DNA from: Mycolicibacterium komossense
Lineage (GTDB): Bacteria > Actinomycetota > Actinomycetes > Mycobacteriales > Mycobacteriaceae
Assembly (NCBI RefSeq): GCF_025822605.1
Contig: NZ_JACKTY010000038.1
Location: 43,114 to 84,440, forward strand
Direction: 5' to 3'
DNA length: 41,327 nt
Shown here in pieces: positions 25,334 to 32,818 of the stretch (positions are counted from its first letter, which is position 1; every line of letters begins with the position of its first letter). A program made the position numbers and the translations under genes. The notes below the pieces were generated by a model that did not search any database, was not told where the DNA came from, and saw only the letters and a list, made by a program, of their open reading frames with translations.

Positions 25334-26227
25334 TCAGCGCCCCAATAGGAAATCGAGGTGCAACCGGTTGAACGTCTTGGGATCCTCGTACTGGGGCCAG
25401 TGCCCGCAGCCCGACATCACCTCGAAGCGGGCGCCGGGAATCATCTCAGAGATGCGACGACCCTCGCTGACATCGGCGGTCGGGTCGTCACTGGTCCAGA
25501 GCACCAACGTCGGCGCGGCGATGCTGCCATAGTCGCTGGGCGACATCAGGTTTCGGGCCCGTATCTCCGGGTCCTGCAAGGCCATGATGTCGCGCATCGC
25601 CGCCACGAAACCGGGCTGACGGTAGATGCGTTGCCTGCTGGCGACGATGTCGTCGTAGTCCTTGGACTTGTCGGCCATCAGCCATTTGATGCGCGCCTGC
25701 ACGGTTTCCCAGGTGGGGTCCTCGACTGCCGCCATCGACAGGGTGATGATGCGCTTCATCACCACCGGATCGGCCTGGGAGCCCCCTGCGGTGTTGAGCA
25801 CCAGGCGTTCGATGCGGTCGGGATGACGGGCCGCCGCGGCCGAGGCCACCCAGCCTCCCAGCGACTCTCCGGACAGGTAGACACGGTCGACCCCGATGGT
25901 GTCGAAGAAGGCCAGCAGGTGGCTCAGGTAGTGGTCGATCTCCAACAGGTGGTCCGGCTTGTCGGTGTAGCCGTGCCCGAGCATGTCGATCGACCAGGTG
26001 GAGAAGTGTTCCGCGTGCGACTCCAGGTTGCGGATGTACGCCTCGGCGTGGCCGCCGGAGCCGTGCAGCAGCACGAGCACGGGCTTCTCCGTGTCACCGG
26101 CATGGAGATAGCGGGTGCGGACACCCCCCACATCCAGGTAGCCCTGCGAGAACGAAACGCCCTGCAGATCGCTCCAGATGCTCTCGAACTCCGCCACTAT
26201 AGGCCTCTCTGCCTGCGAATACGTCAT
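25334..26227 (-). CDS. Alpha/beta hydrolase, MhpC-like meta-cleavage-product hydrolase
   Basis: 297 residues. HGSGGHAEAY forms the oxyanion hole, GESLGG carries the nucleophilic Ser, the Asp of WTSDDPTADV is the likely acid, and SGCGHWPQYEDP contains the catalytic His. This is the arrangement of MhpC/BphD/HsaD, which hydrolyse the C-C bond of the ring-fission product released by the extradiol dioxygenase. The ATG at 26227 is chosen because the preceding residues are not family-like; an AAGAAAAGAG run is the only SD-like sequence. First gene of a nine-gene operon and divergent from the IclR gene, so its promoter lies in the 73 nt between them. Confidence 0.9.
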   Translation of the reverse strand: MTYSQAERPIVAEFESIWSDLQGVSFSQGYLDVGGVRTRYLHAGDTEKPVLVLLHGSGGHAEAYIRNLESHAEHFSTWSIDMLGHGYTDKPDHLLEIDHYLSHLLAFFDTIGVDRVYLSGESLGGWVASAAAARHPDRIERLVLNTAGGSQADPVVMKRIITLSMAAVEDPTWETVQARIKWLMADKSKDYDDIVASRQRIYRQPGFVAAMRDIMALQDPEIRARNLMSPSDYGSIAAPTLVLWTSDDPTADVSEGRRISEMIPGARFEVMSGCGHWPQYEDPKTFNRLHLDFLLGR

Positions 26228-26248
26228 TCTCTTTTCTTGCGAGCAGTG

Positions 26249-26274
26249 TGTGCTAAAATCGCACATCAATGTGC
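26249..26274. promoter_or_regulatory. Candidate IclR operator: three alternating TGTGC/GCACA half-sites
   Basis: TGTGC (26249-26253), GCACAT (26261-26266) and ATGTGC (26269-26274) alternate in orientation; the last two form a perfect 6-2-6 palindrome. It sits in the middle of the 73-nt divergent gap between the IclR gene and the mhp-like operon, with TATAGA (26281-26286) as a possible -10 for the IclR direction. Position and symmetry suggest the operator of the IclR regulator. Confidence 0.6.
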
Positions 26275-26300
26275 ACTATCTATAGAGCATCACTCTCATC

Positions 26301-27011
26301 GTGACGTCTGTCAAGGGAACCCCCTCGGCCGGCCAGGTCAGTGCGGCACCCGGTTCGCAGACCCTGGCCAGGGGCCTGACCGCGCTGCAAGCCGTCGCGG
26401 CCGCACCGTCGGGCCTGACCGTGCAACAGGTCGCCGACCACATCGGCGTCCACCGGACGATCGCCTACCGACTGCTCAGCACGCTGGCCCAGTTCCGCTT
26501 CGTCACCAAGGCCGAGGACGGCCGGTATCGGTCGGCCGCCGGCCTCGCGGTACTCGGGGCGTCCTTCGACAACGGCGTACGTCAGCTGTGCCTGCCGCGG
26601 CTACGGGCCCTGGCCGACGAACTCGGCACCACGGTGTCGCTACTCGTCGCCGAAGGTGATCAGCAGGTGGCCGTCGCCGTCATCGTGCCCACCCACGTCG
26701 CCTACCAACTGTCGTTCCACGAAGGCAGCCGTTACCAACTCGACCGTGGCGCAGCCGGTATCGCGTTGCTGGCGAGCATGCCGCCGCGCCCCGGCGAGCG
26801 AGACCTGGTCACCCTGACCCGCGAACGCGGATGGGTGGTCACCCATGGTGAGATCGAGCCCAACACCTTCGGGCTGGCGGTGCCCGTCCACCGACTCCCC
26901 CCGTCGCCACCGACCTGTATCAACCTCATCTCCCACCGCGAGGACGTCGTCGAGCGCGGCCGGGATGCTGTCATCGCGACGGCCGAGCAGCTGTCCGCCA
27001 TCCTCGCCTGA
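26301..27011 (+). CDS. IclR-family transcriptional regulator
   Basis: 236 residues. The N-terminal winged helix shows LARGLTALQAVAAAPSGLTVQQVADHIGVHRTIAYRLLSTL, the standard IclR start; the C-terminal effector domain has LPRLRALADELGTTVSLLVAEGDQQVAVAVI and later INLISHREDVVERGRDAVIATAEQL. IclR proteins such as MhpR govern aromatic acid catabolism, often as activators that respond to the substrate. A GTG start at 26301 fits the frame but has no SD, so the transcript may have a very short leader. It diverges from the MhpC/A/B-like operon and is followed after 12 nt by a KstD-like gene, making it the obvious regulator of both. Confidence 0.93.
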   Translation: MTSVKGTPSAGQVSAAPGSQTLARGLTALQAVAAAPSGLTVQQVADHIGVHRTIAYRLLSTLAQFRFVTKAEDGRYRSAAGLAVLGASFDNGVRQLCLPRLRALADELGTTVSLLVAEGDQQVAVAVIVPTHVAYQLSFHEGSRYQLDRGAAGIALLASMPPRPGERDLVTLTRERGWVVTHGEIEPNTFGLAVPVHRLPPSPPTCINLISHREDVVERGRDAVIATAEQLSAILA

Positions 27012-27023
27012 GAAGGGATTGCC

Positions 27024-28661
27024 GTGTCCACTCCGACTGATGCTGTGACGTGGGACCAGGAAACCGATGTCGTCGTGCTGGGCACCGGTGGTGCCGGACT
27101 GACTGCCGCCCTGTCCGCGGCGGCCGGCGGTGCCGAGGTCGCGGTCTACGAGAAGTCCGCGACGGTCGGCGGTACGACGGCGGTCTCCGGCGGCGTGATC
27201 TGGATTCCGGCCCACCACCGGGCACCGGACCTATCCGAAGCGGACGCCCTGGAATACCTACGCGCGCAGTCCTTCGGGATGATGGACGAAGACCTGGTCG
27301 AGACCTTCGTGCGGACCGGCCCTGCGCTCATCGATTTCGTCGAGGCGCACAGCGATGTGCAACTGGAGATCGCCACCGGGTTCCCGGACTACAAACCCGA
27401 ACTGCCCGGCGGAAAGCCCGGCGGTGGACGCTCTCTCGGGCCGGCACCCTACAACCTGACTCGACTGGCCCACTGGCGCGACCGGATCACCTCGTTCCCA
27501 CCGGATTTCAGCAATGTCGGCATCGACGCCGAGACCAGGGCCCGGCTGCACGCCGACGCGATAGCTAGTGGCCCGGGCGCGGCAGAAAACACGGTCGTTG
27601 CGGGCACTGCCCTGATCGCCGGTCTACTCAAAGGCCTATTGGACGCCGGGGTGACACCGAGGACGAGCGCCCGCGCTGTCGAACTCATCGCCGATGACGG
27701 CGCCGTCGTCGGGGTGCGGATCGAGGTGGACGGGATGACAATCAACGTCCGCGCCCGTCGCGGCGTCGTGCTGGCCAACGGCGGCTTCGAATGGGACCCC
27801 ATACTGGTCGGAACTTTTCTCCGCGGCCCGATGCACGGCCCAGTGTCCCCTCCGAACAACACCGGCGACGCGCTGCGAATGGCGATGGCCCTCGGGGCGG
27901 ACCTCGGCAACATGGGCGAGGCCTGGTGGGTGCCCGTCGTCCAAATCCCCGGCGACACCATCGAAGGCGAACAACGAAGCCGCAGTGTGCGACTCGAGCG
28001 CACCCGGCCCCGCAGCATCATCGTCAACCGCGCCGGCAAGCGATTCGTCAACGAGGCCTGCGACTACAACTCGATGGCCGGGGCGTTCCACTATCTCGAT
28101 CCCCGCAACGGCTACGTCAACGATCCGGCCTGGATCGTCTTCGACGACCAGCACCTCAAGCGCTACGGATTCCTCGGCGTCGAGCCGGGCGAGCCGGTGC
28201 CGGACTGGTTCTGCAAGTCTCGCGATATGGACGAACTGCAGGAGAAGACCGGGATCGATGCCGCGGGGCTGGCCAGGACACTGGACGCCTGGAACCACTC
28301 GGTGGCAGACGGGCATGATCCCGACTTCGGCCGCGGCGCAAGCGCTTACGACGGCTACTGGGGCGACCCGCAGGCCACCACCACCGCGGGCAAGACCCTC
28401 GGTCCGTTGGACACCGCTCCCTATTACGCCGTGCCGGTGGCGGTCGGGGCGATGGGTACCAAGGGCGGACCGCGCACCGACCGCGACGGCCGCGTCCTGC
28501 ACGTCTCGGGCGACGCGATTCCCGGGCTCTATGCGGCGGGTAACGCCATGGCGGGCCCGACCGGACGGGCCTACGGCGGTGCCGGTGGAACCCTGGGGCC
28601 GGCAATGGTTTTCGGCTTCCGCGCCGGACACCATGCCGCCGTCGGGGAGTCGGCTACCTAA
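27024..28661 (+). CDS. Second KstD-like FAD-binding dehydrogenase
   Basis: 545 residues. FAD site VVVLGTGGAGLTAALSAA and EKSATVGGTTAVSGGVIWIP; C-terminal GLYAAGNAMAGPTGRAYGGAGGTLGPAMVFGFRAG. The Tyr-x-Gly-x-Gly (AYGGAG) of KstD active sites is present, and DYKPELPGG keeps a Tyr at the position corresponding to DYYPELPGG in the other copy. It is clearly paralogous to the protein at 21046-22773 but not close. The GTG start at 27024 is 12 nt after the IclR stop, with AGAAGGGA upstream. Two such flavoproteins around one regulator suggest two different ring desaturations, or two substrates, in one pathway. Confidence 0.92.
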   Translation: MSTPTDAVTWDQETDVVVLGTGGAGLTAALSAAAGGAEVAVYEKSATVGGTTAVSGGVIWIPAHHRAPDLSEADALEYLRAQSFGMMDEDLVETFVRTGPALIDFVEAHSDVQLEIATGFPDYKPELPGGKPGGGRSLGPAPYNLTRLAHWRDRITSFPPDFSNVGIDAETRARLHADAIASGPGAAENTVVAGTALIAGLLKGLLDAGVTPRTSARAVELIADDGAVVGVRIEVDGMTINVRARRGVVLANGGFEWDPILVGTFLRGPMHGPVSPPNNTGDALRMAMALGADLGNMGEAWWVPVVQIPGDTIEGEQRSRSVRLERTRPRSIIVNRAGKRFVNEACDYNSMAGAFHYLDPRNGYVNDPAWIVFDDQHLKRYGFLGVEPGEPVPDWFCKSRDMDELQEKTGIDAAGLARTLDAWNHSVADGHDPDFGRGASAYDGYWGDPQATTTAGKTLGPLDTAPYYAVPVAVGAMGTKGGPRTDRDGRVLHVSGDAIPGLYAAGNAMAGPTGRAYGGAGGTLGPAMVFGFRAGHHAAVGESAT

Positions 28662-28736
28662 CGCTGCTCGACGGACCAGCGCACGACATGCGAACGACGA
28701 ATCCGCGTGCCCCGATGACCAGCTTTGCCCGCGCCG

Positions 28737-29180
28737 TCATGACTGGGGCTGCTGGAACTCCATGATCAACCGGGTGAGCCGCAACGACGCGATCCGCCAT
28801 CGCCCGCCATCGCGCACCCACCGCTCGTGGTAGTGCCCGTACCCCGTCAGCGCGGGGCCGTTCTCCCACACCACCCGGTCCTGCATCGCCCAGATAACCT
28901 GTGCCTCATCGCCGTCGAGCTCGATCAACGGCGTGTGCACCTGGTGCGCACTCTTGGCGTTGGTCAAGGACGATCGGATCATCTCGACGGCATCGTCACG
29001 GCCGGAGATGACCGGCACGCCGGTGCCCTCGCTGACGTCAAGTTCGACGTCAGCGGTCATCAGGGCGCCGAACCCGGCCCAGTCCCTGGTGTCAAGCAGG
29101 TAGCAATACCTCGCTTTGGCCTGGGTCAGTTCGTAGAAGGCCGTGCTTACCTCGGTCACGGGTATCCTTTCGCCGGTCAT
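28737..29180 (-). CDS. NTF2-like / SnoaL-type protein
   Basis: 147 residues. The cone-shaped SnoaL_4-type fold is suggested by the N-terminal helix YELTQAKARYCYLLDTRDWAGFGALMTADVELD, then SGRDDAVEMIRSSL, and the strand pattern SAHQVHTPLIELDGDEAQVIWAMQDRV and YGHYHERWVRDGGRWRIASLRLTR. Members act as small dehydratases, isomerases or hydrolases, or as subunits beside monooxygenases. The ATG at 29180 overlaps the acyl-CoA synthetase stop by 4 nt (ATGA), so it is co-translated and probably handles an acyl-CoA or acid of the same pathway. No catalytic residue can be assigned safely. Confidence 0.87.
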   Translation of the reverse strand: MTGERIPVTEVSTAFYELTQAKARYCYLLDTRDWAGFGALMTADVELDVSEGTGVPVISGRDDAVEMIRSSLTNAKSAHQVHTPLIELDGDEAQVIWAMQDRVVWENGPALTGYGHYHERWVRDGGRWRIASLRLTRLIMEFQQPQS

Positions 29181-30748
29181 AGTGCGCACGAAATATCCCT
29201 GCGCACCTTGAACTTCTGCACCTTCCCGCTCGCGGTACGCGGGAAGTCGTCGACCTTCTGCAGTTCCTCCGGCCACTTCTGCCTGGCCATCCCGCTCGAT
29301 TCGAAATGGGCCCGCACCTCGTCGAGGCGAGGCAGGTCGTGGCCCGGATGCATCCGCAGTACGGCGGCGGCGTGTTCGCCGAATCGCGCGTCGGCGGCGG
29401 CGACCACCACCGCCTCGGCGACCCCCGGCATCGCCAGCAGCGCCTCTTCGACCTCGAGGGCGCTGATGTTCTCACCACCGCGGATGATGATGTCGGACTT
29501 ACGGTCGGTGATCGTCAAGTAACCGTCCTCGTCGAGGATGCCGACGTCACCGGTGTGGTACCAGCCGTCCTGGTCGAAGGCCTTGGCCGTCAACGCCTCA
29601 TCGGTGTATCCCAGGCACAGGTCAGGGCCGCGGGACAGGATCTCACCGTCGTCGGCCAGGCACACCTCCACCCCGGAGAGGGGCTTGCCGTCGGTGTAGA
29701 GGCGTTTACTTTCGGGTTCGTCATAGCGAGAGCCGGTGATCGAGGGATGCTCGGTGCTGCCGTAGGAGCGGAACGCGGTGATCCCGAGTTTCGCCAAGCG
29801 CTGGGTCACCGCGATGGGCACGGACGAGCCGCCCAGCCCGACCACCCGCACGCCGGCCAGGTGTTCGGTAGTGAAATCAGGGTGATCCAGCAGGCTGGTG
29901 ACGAAGTACGGTGGACCCCCGCCGACTGCCAGCCCGTCTCTTCTCATCAACGCCAGCGCTAGGCCCGGATCCCATACATCGGCGAGGTTGATCGGGTTCC
30001 CGCCCATGACGGGCATCAGCAGCCCCCCGACCATGCCGATGAAGTGCCCGACCGGTGTCGCGGTGAGCTGCTTCCCGCTGTCACGCGGGTTCTGCGCGAC
30101 CAATTGATGGGTTTCGTGGACGAGCCCATAATGGCTGTGCACCACACCTTTTGGTCTACTGGTGGTACCGGATGTGTAGGCGATCAACGCAGGCCCGGCC
30201 GGGTCGGCGGCCACTACGCCGGTCAGCGGCTCGTCAGCCAGCAGGTCCTCGAAGCTGTCGCCGACCGCCGCCGGATCTGCGCCACCCACCAACCCGACGA
30301 TAGGCACGTGCGCCGACACGTCAGGCTCGTAGGCCATCCGGCCGAACTGTACGGCGGTGATGAACACCGTCGGCTTGGCATCAGAAATGATGTGGCCCAG
30401 TTCTTTTCGTCCGTAGAAGTGCACAATCGGCACCACCACCGCGCCGAGAAGCGCTGTGGCCCAGAAGGTCGCGGCAGCTTCTCGCCAATTCGGCAGCTGA
30501 AACGCGACGACGTCGCCCGGACCGACACCGCGCTGCCGCAGCCCCGCCGCCAGACGGCGCGCCGTCAGTTCGACCTCGGCATAAGTGCCGGCGTACGGCC
30601 GCACCGCCGAGTGCACCCGGAACTCCGCGTCAGGCGCGGCAGCCAATCCTCGTGCCACCAGGTCGCCCAGCGTATCCGGCGTCCACCACCCCTCCTGCTC
30701 GTAGCGTTGGGTCAGCTCAACCGGAATGCTCCGCAGGGATTTACCCAT
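29177..30748 (-). CDS. Acyl-CoA synthetase (AMP-binding, ANL superfamily)
   Basis: 523 residues. All ANL core motifs are present: the P-loop YTSGTTSRPKGVVHS, the YGSTEHPSITGS adenine motif, WYHTGDVG, the hinge DRKSDIIIRGGENIS and the C-terminal PRTASGKVQKFKVRRD with the catalytic Lys. It converts a carboxylic acid to its acyl-CoA through an acyl-AMP. The FadD/cyclohexanecarboxylate ligase-like style fits medium-size or cyclic acids; chain length cannot be read. The ATG at 30748 has GGAGG about 11 nt upstream. Its promoter carries a TTCTC palindrome, linking it to the kinase-SDR-dehydrogenase operon; in the levulinate pathway a synthetase (LvaE) plays the matching part. Confidence 0.93.
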   Translation of the reverse strand: MGKSLRSIPVELTQRYEQEGWWTPDTLGDLVARGLAAAPDAEFRVHSAVRPYAGTYAEVELTARRLAAGLRQRGVGPGDVVAFQLPNWREAAATFWATALLGAVVVPIVHFYGRKELGHIISDAKPTVFITAVQFGRMAYEPDVSAHVPIVGLVGGADPAAVGDSFEDLLADEPLTGVVAADPAGPALIAYTSGTTSRPKGVVHSHYGLVHETHQLVAQNPRDSGKQLTATPVGHFIGMVGGLLMPVMGGNPINLADVWDPGLALALMRRDGLAVGGGPPYFVTSLLDHPDFTTEHLAGVRVVGLGGSSVPIAVTQRLAKLGITAFRSYGSTEHPSITGSRYDEPESKRLYTDGKPLSGVEVCLADDGEILSRGPDLCLGYTDEALTAKAFDQDGWYHTGDVGILDEDGYLTITDRKSDIIIRGGENISALEVEEALLAMPGVAEAVVVAAADARFGEHAAAVLRMHPGHDLPRLDEVRAHFESSGMARQKWPEELQKVDDFPRTASGKVQKFKVRRDISCAL

Positions 30749-30777
30749 GGATCGACACACCTCCACCTCTGCTGGAG

Positions 30778-30812
30778 ATGTTATTCTCCAAACGCGAGAA
30801 TGCCAATCTCGC
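30778..30812 (-). promoter_or_regulatory. Acyl-CoA synthetase promoter with TTCTC palindrome, site 3
   Basis: TTCTC-CAAACGC-GAGAA lies at 30784-30800. On the minus strand TAACAT (30783-30778) fits a -10 (TAnnnT) directly next to it. GCGAGA (30794-30799) also pairs with TCTCGC (30807-30812), giving a third half-site. The flanks TGTTATTCTC and GAGAATGCCA are identical to those of site 5. Confidence 0.65.
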
Positions 30813-30970
30813 GCTGGCCGCGGGATGATCCGGCGAGCCCTGAGCCGGCGGCAGGTAAGGACACGTCGTCCACCAAGGTGGCGCGGCGCGACATCGCCCC
30901 ACCGATGGCCGGATTCACCACATCGACTAAGCGTGTGGACCATTCAACTCCCCGCGCAAAACCTTCGTTC

Positions 30971-30986
30971 TAATATACGAAAATGA
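30971..30986 (+). promoter_or_regulatory. TAATAT -10 box placing transcription start at the ATG (leaderless)
   Basis: TAATAT (30971-30976) is an excellent -10, and the start codon at 30983 lies just 7 nt after it. No ribosome binding site precedes the ATG. A leaderless mRNA, common in mycobacteria, is the simplest reading. Confidence 0.55.
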
Positions 30987-31444
30987 TGTTTCCGTCAGGG
31001 AGCGCTTTGACGCGCCCAACCACGGTCCCGGCCCGTCTCCTTTCAGCCTGCGCGCTGGCTGCGGCCGGGTTCACCGCGACGATCCCGCTGGCAATGAGCC
31101 CGGCGTTCGCGGACGACGCCCTGCATCAGGTCAAGTACACCGTCACATCGTCTACGCCGTACAACGTCGACATCTACTACCGCGACGTTGATCCGCCCAA
31201 CTGGGGCGAATACAGCCACAACCCTTACCTCTACAGCCCGAAGATCGAAGCCGATATCGGCCCGAATCAGCCGTGGGTCCTCAATGTGGCGCTAGCCGAT
31301 CCCAACAACTGGGCCATGGTGTCTGCCACCAGCGGATGGTCCTCGGATACCCCCGGCGTGCAGTGCACCCTCGAGGTCGACGGTGTCGTGGTGTCGAAGA
31401 ACGACGGCCCCAGGGGCGCGCTCTGCTCGATCCGCAACTGGTGA
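30983..31444 (+). CDS. Exported protein with MmpS-like beta-sandwich domain
   Basis: 153 residues. A signal peptide spans roughly residues 18-43, ending in SPAFADD. The mature part, beginning HQVKYTVTSSTPYNVDIYYRD, continues to QPWVLNVALADPN and ends with the two-cysteine block VQCTLEVDGVVVSKN and LCSIRNW. Beta strands around a Trp and a CxxxVDGxVV motif are those of the extracytoplasmic domain of MmpS proteins, which assist MmpL transporters; here the usual membrane anchor is replaced by a cleavable-looking signal and no mmpL gene is nearby. Two adjacent ATG codons are possible starts (30983 and 30986). It may work in the periplasm with the neighbouring Mce system, but that is a guess. Confidence 0.8.
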   Translation: MMFPSGSALTRPTTVPARLLSACALAAAGFTATIPLAMSPAFADDALHQVKYTVTSSTPYNVDIYYRDVDPPNWGEYSHNPYLYSPKIEADIGPNQPWVLNVALADPNNWAMVSATSGWSSDTPGVQCTLEVDGVVVSKNDGPRGALCSIRNW

Positions 31445-31457
31445 GGTAGAGCAGAGG

Positions 31458-31847
31458 TCAAGCGTCGCCGCGCTGCCAGGTGCTTTCGCCGTTGGATGCC
31501 ACGCACATCAGGAACAGGCCGTCGGGCGCCTGCGCCATCGAATTGTCCAAACCTGAGCAGTTCGAGTTCAAGTCCCTGACACCGAGCATGGGCATCGCCC
31601 GAAAGTACCGGGGTTCATAACGGCGGGGCGACCCGCAGAACACCAGCCGACCCCATGACGTGGTGCCGTAGACGTAGTACGAGGTGTTCGCGCAGGGTGC
31701 CCCCAGAGTGACTCCCGGCGTGATGCCTGGAGTGCAGAACGGGTTGTCACACGCGGCCGGAGCCGGCTCGGCGGCGGCCTGCGGCACCGACACCGCCAGC
31801 CCCCCGGCTGTCAGAAGCGCAGCGACAGCTGCCAGGATCAATCGCAC
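31458..31847 (-). CDS. Small secreted cysteine-rich protein of unknown function
   Basis: 129 residues. A signal peptide of about 26 residues ends in PQAAAEP. The mature chain has six cysteines (33, 38, 52, 71, 97, 115), enough for three disulfides, and repeated Gly-Thr-Pro-Gly turns near the N-terminus (CTPGITPGVTLG). I do not recognise the family; similar small secreted proteins are common near mycobacterial envelope genes. The start is a GTG at 31847 with no clear SD. Its stop is 13 nt from the stop of the MmpS-like gene (convergent), and its promoter region is shared with the Mce-associated gene and a TTCTC palindrome. Confidence 0.75.
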   Translation of the reverse strand: MRLILAAVAALLTAGGLAVSVPQAAAEPAPAACDNPFCTPGITPGVTLGAPCANTSYYVYGTTSWGRLVFCGSPRRYEPRYFRAMPMLGVRDLNSNCSGLDNSMAQAPDGLFLMCVASNGESTWQRGDA

Positions 31848-31877
31848 GGCACCACTCTGGCATACTCGGAAAGCAAA

Positions 31878-31893
31878 TTCTCGCGTTGGAGAA
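31878..31893. promoter_or_regulatory. TTCTC palindrome, site 4, between secreted-protein and Mam genes
   Basis: TTCTC-GCGTTG-GAGAA, which on the minus strand reads TTCTCC-AACG-CGAGAA, almost the same core as site 3. It lies in the 99-nt divergent gap, 30 nt from the minus-strand start and 53 nt from the plus-strand start, so it could control both genes. Confidence 0.6.
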
Positions 31894-31946
31894 CTTTACT
31901 TCGAACTTGCTGTGCGGGAGCGAAAGAGACGTAACGGGAGGTCACC

Positions 31947-32696
31947 ATGGCGCCGAATGCTCCGTCGACACCGCCGGGCGACGGCACCGTCGCACAGTTG
32001 CTCGCCGCTGCCGAAGAGGCCGAAGCCGAGGCGGCAGCCGCGGAGGCCGAGAGCCGGGCAGCGGCCGCCAGAGCCCGCGCGATCAAACTCCGCCGGGAAG
32101 CGGCGGTGGCGCCGCCTGCCGAACAGCGCGTCGAGGAACCGCCGACCGACCCACCGGTCGACCCACTGCTCGACACGCAGCCAGTCGAACCACCCCGGCG
32201 TCACGGAGGCGGTGCCGCGAAGGTTCTCGCGGCCAGCGTCGCCGTTCTGCTCACGTGTGCCGGTGCCGGCGCCAGCGGCTACCTGCTCTGGCACCATCAC
32301 ACCGTCGTACAGCGCGAGGCGAGAACCGCGGAGTTCTCGGCGGCGGCGCGTCAAGGCGTGGTGAATCTGATGACGGTCGACTCCGCACACGCCAAGGAAG
32401 ATGTTCAACGCTTGCTCGACAGCTCGACAGGCAAGTTCAAGGACGACTTGCAGTCCAGCGCTGACGATCTCACCGATACCCTGGAGCAGTCCAAGGTAGC
32501 GATCAAGGTGACGGTGCAGTCCAGTGCGGTGGAGTCGATGAACGCCGATTCCGGGGTCGTCCTGGTCGCGGCACGGTCCGAGGCTGCCGGCGATGCCAAG
32601 GAAGCCCGGCCACCAGCAGACTGGCGCCTGGCTGTCACGCTGAACCGCGATGGCGGCCAACTCAAGATGTCCGCAGTCGACTTCGTCTCCAACTGA
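31947..32696 (+). CDS. Mce-associated membrane protein (Mam family)
   Basis: 249 residues. An N-terminal cytoplasmic part of about 85 residues is rich in Ala and Glu (a probable coiled coil, AEEAEAEAAAAEAES) and then Pro. One membrane helix follows at about 91-115 (VLAASVAVLLTCAGAGASGYLLW). The outer domain, with EFSAAARQGVVNLMTVDSAHAKEDVQRLLDSSTGKFKDDL and a later WRLAVTLNRDGGQLKMSAVDFVSN, has the VirB8/SnoaL-like look of Mce-associated proteins such as OmamA, which stabilise Mce transporters. The start follows GGGAGG. Unusually, it is on the opposite strand from mceA-F, so it is transcribed apart from them and has its own palindromic site. Confidence 0.85.
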   Translation: MAPNAPSTPPGDGTVAQLLAAAEEAEAEAAAAEAESRAAAARARAIKLRREAAVAPPAEQRVEEPPTDPPVDPLLDTQPVEPPRRHGGGAAKVLAASVAVLLTCAGAGASGYLLWHHHTVVQREARTAEFSAAARQGVVNLMTVDSAHAKEDVQRLLDSSTGKFKDDLQSSADDLTDTLEQSKVAIKVTVQSSAVESMNADSGVVLVAARSEAAGDAKEARPPADWRLAVTLNRDGGQLKMSAVDFVSN

Positions 32697-32742
32697 CGGA
32701 CGACGGGATCAGCGCCAATCGGTGAACCAGGATGCTCGATAG

Positions 32743-32763
32743 TGTTATTCTCCGGTTTGAGAA
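32743..32763 (+). promoter_or_regulatory. Extended -10 promoter overlapped by TTCTC palindrome, site 5
   Basis: TGT-TATTCT (32743-32751) fits an extended -10. It is overlapped by TTCTC-CGGTTT-GAGAA (32748-32763). Transcription would begin near 32758, giving a leader of about 60 nt to the ATG at 32819. The layout copies that of site 2. Confidence 0.65.
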
Positions 32764-32818
32764 TGCCACTACCAAGAGCGCCGCTGCGCTGAAACGCGAT
32801 GCGGCTGAGGAGCTATCG

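Noticed and set aside
26227..26243. TTCTC followed by GCGAG near the MhpC-like start, a possible sixth TTCTC site
   Set aside because: The spacer is wrong, the second half-site GAGCA does not match, and it overlaps the start codon.
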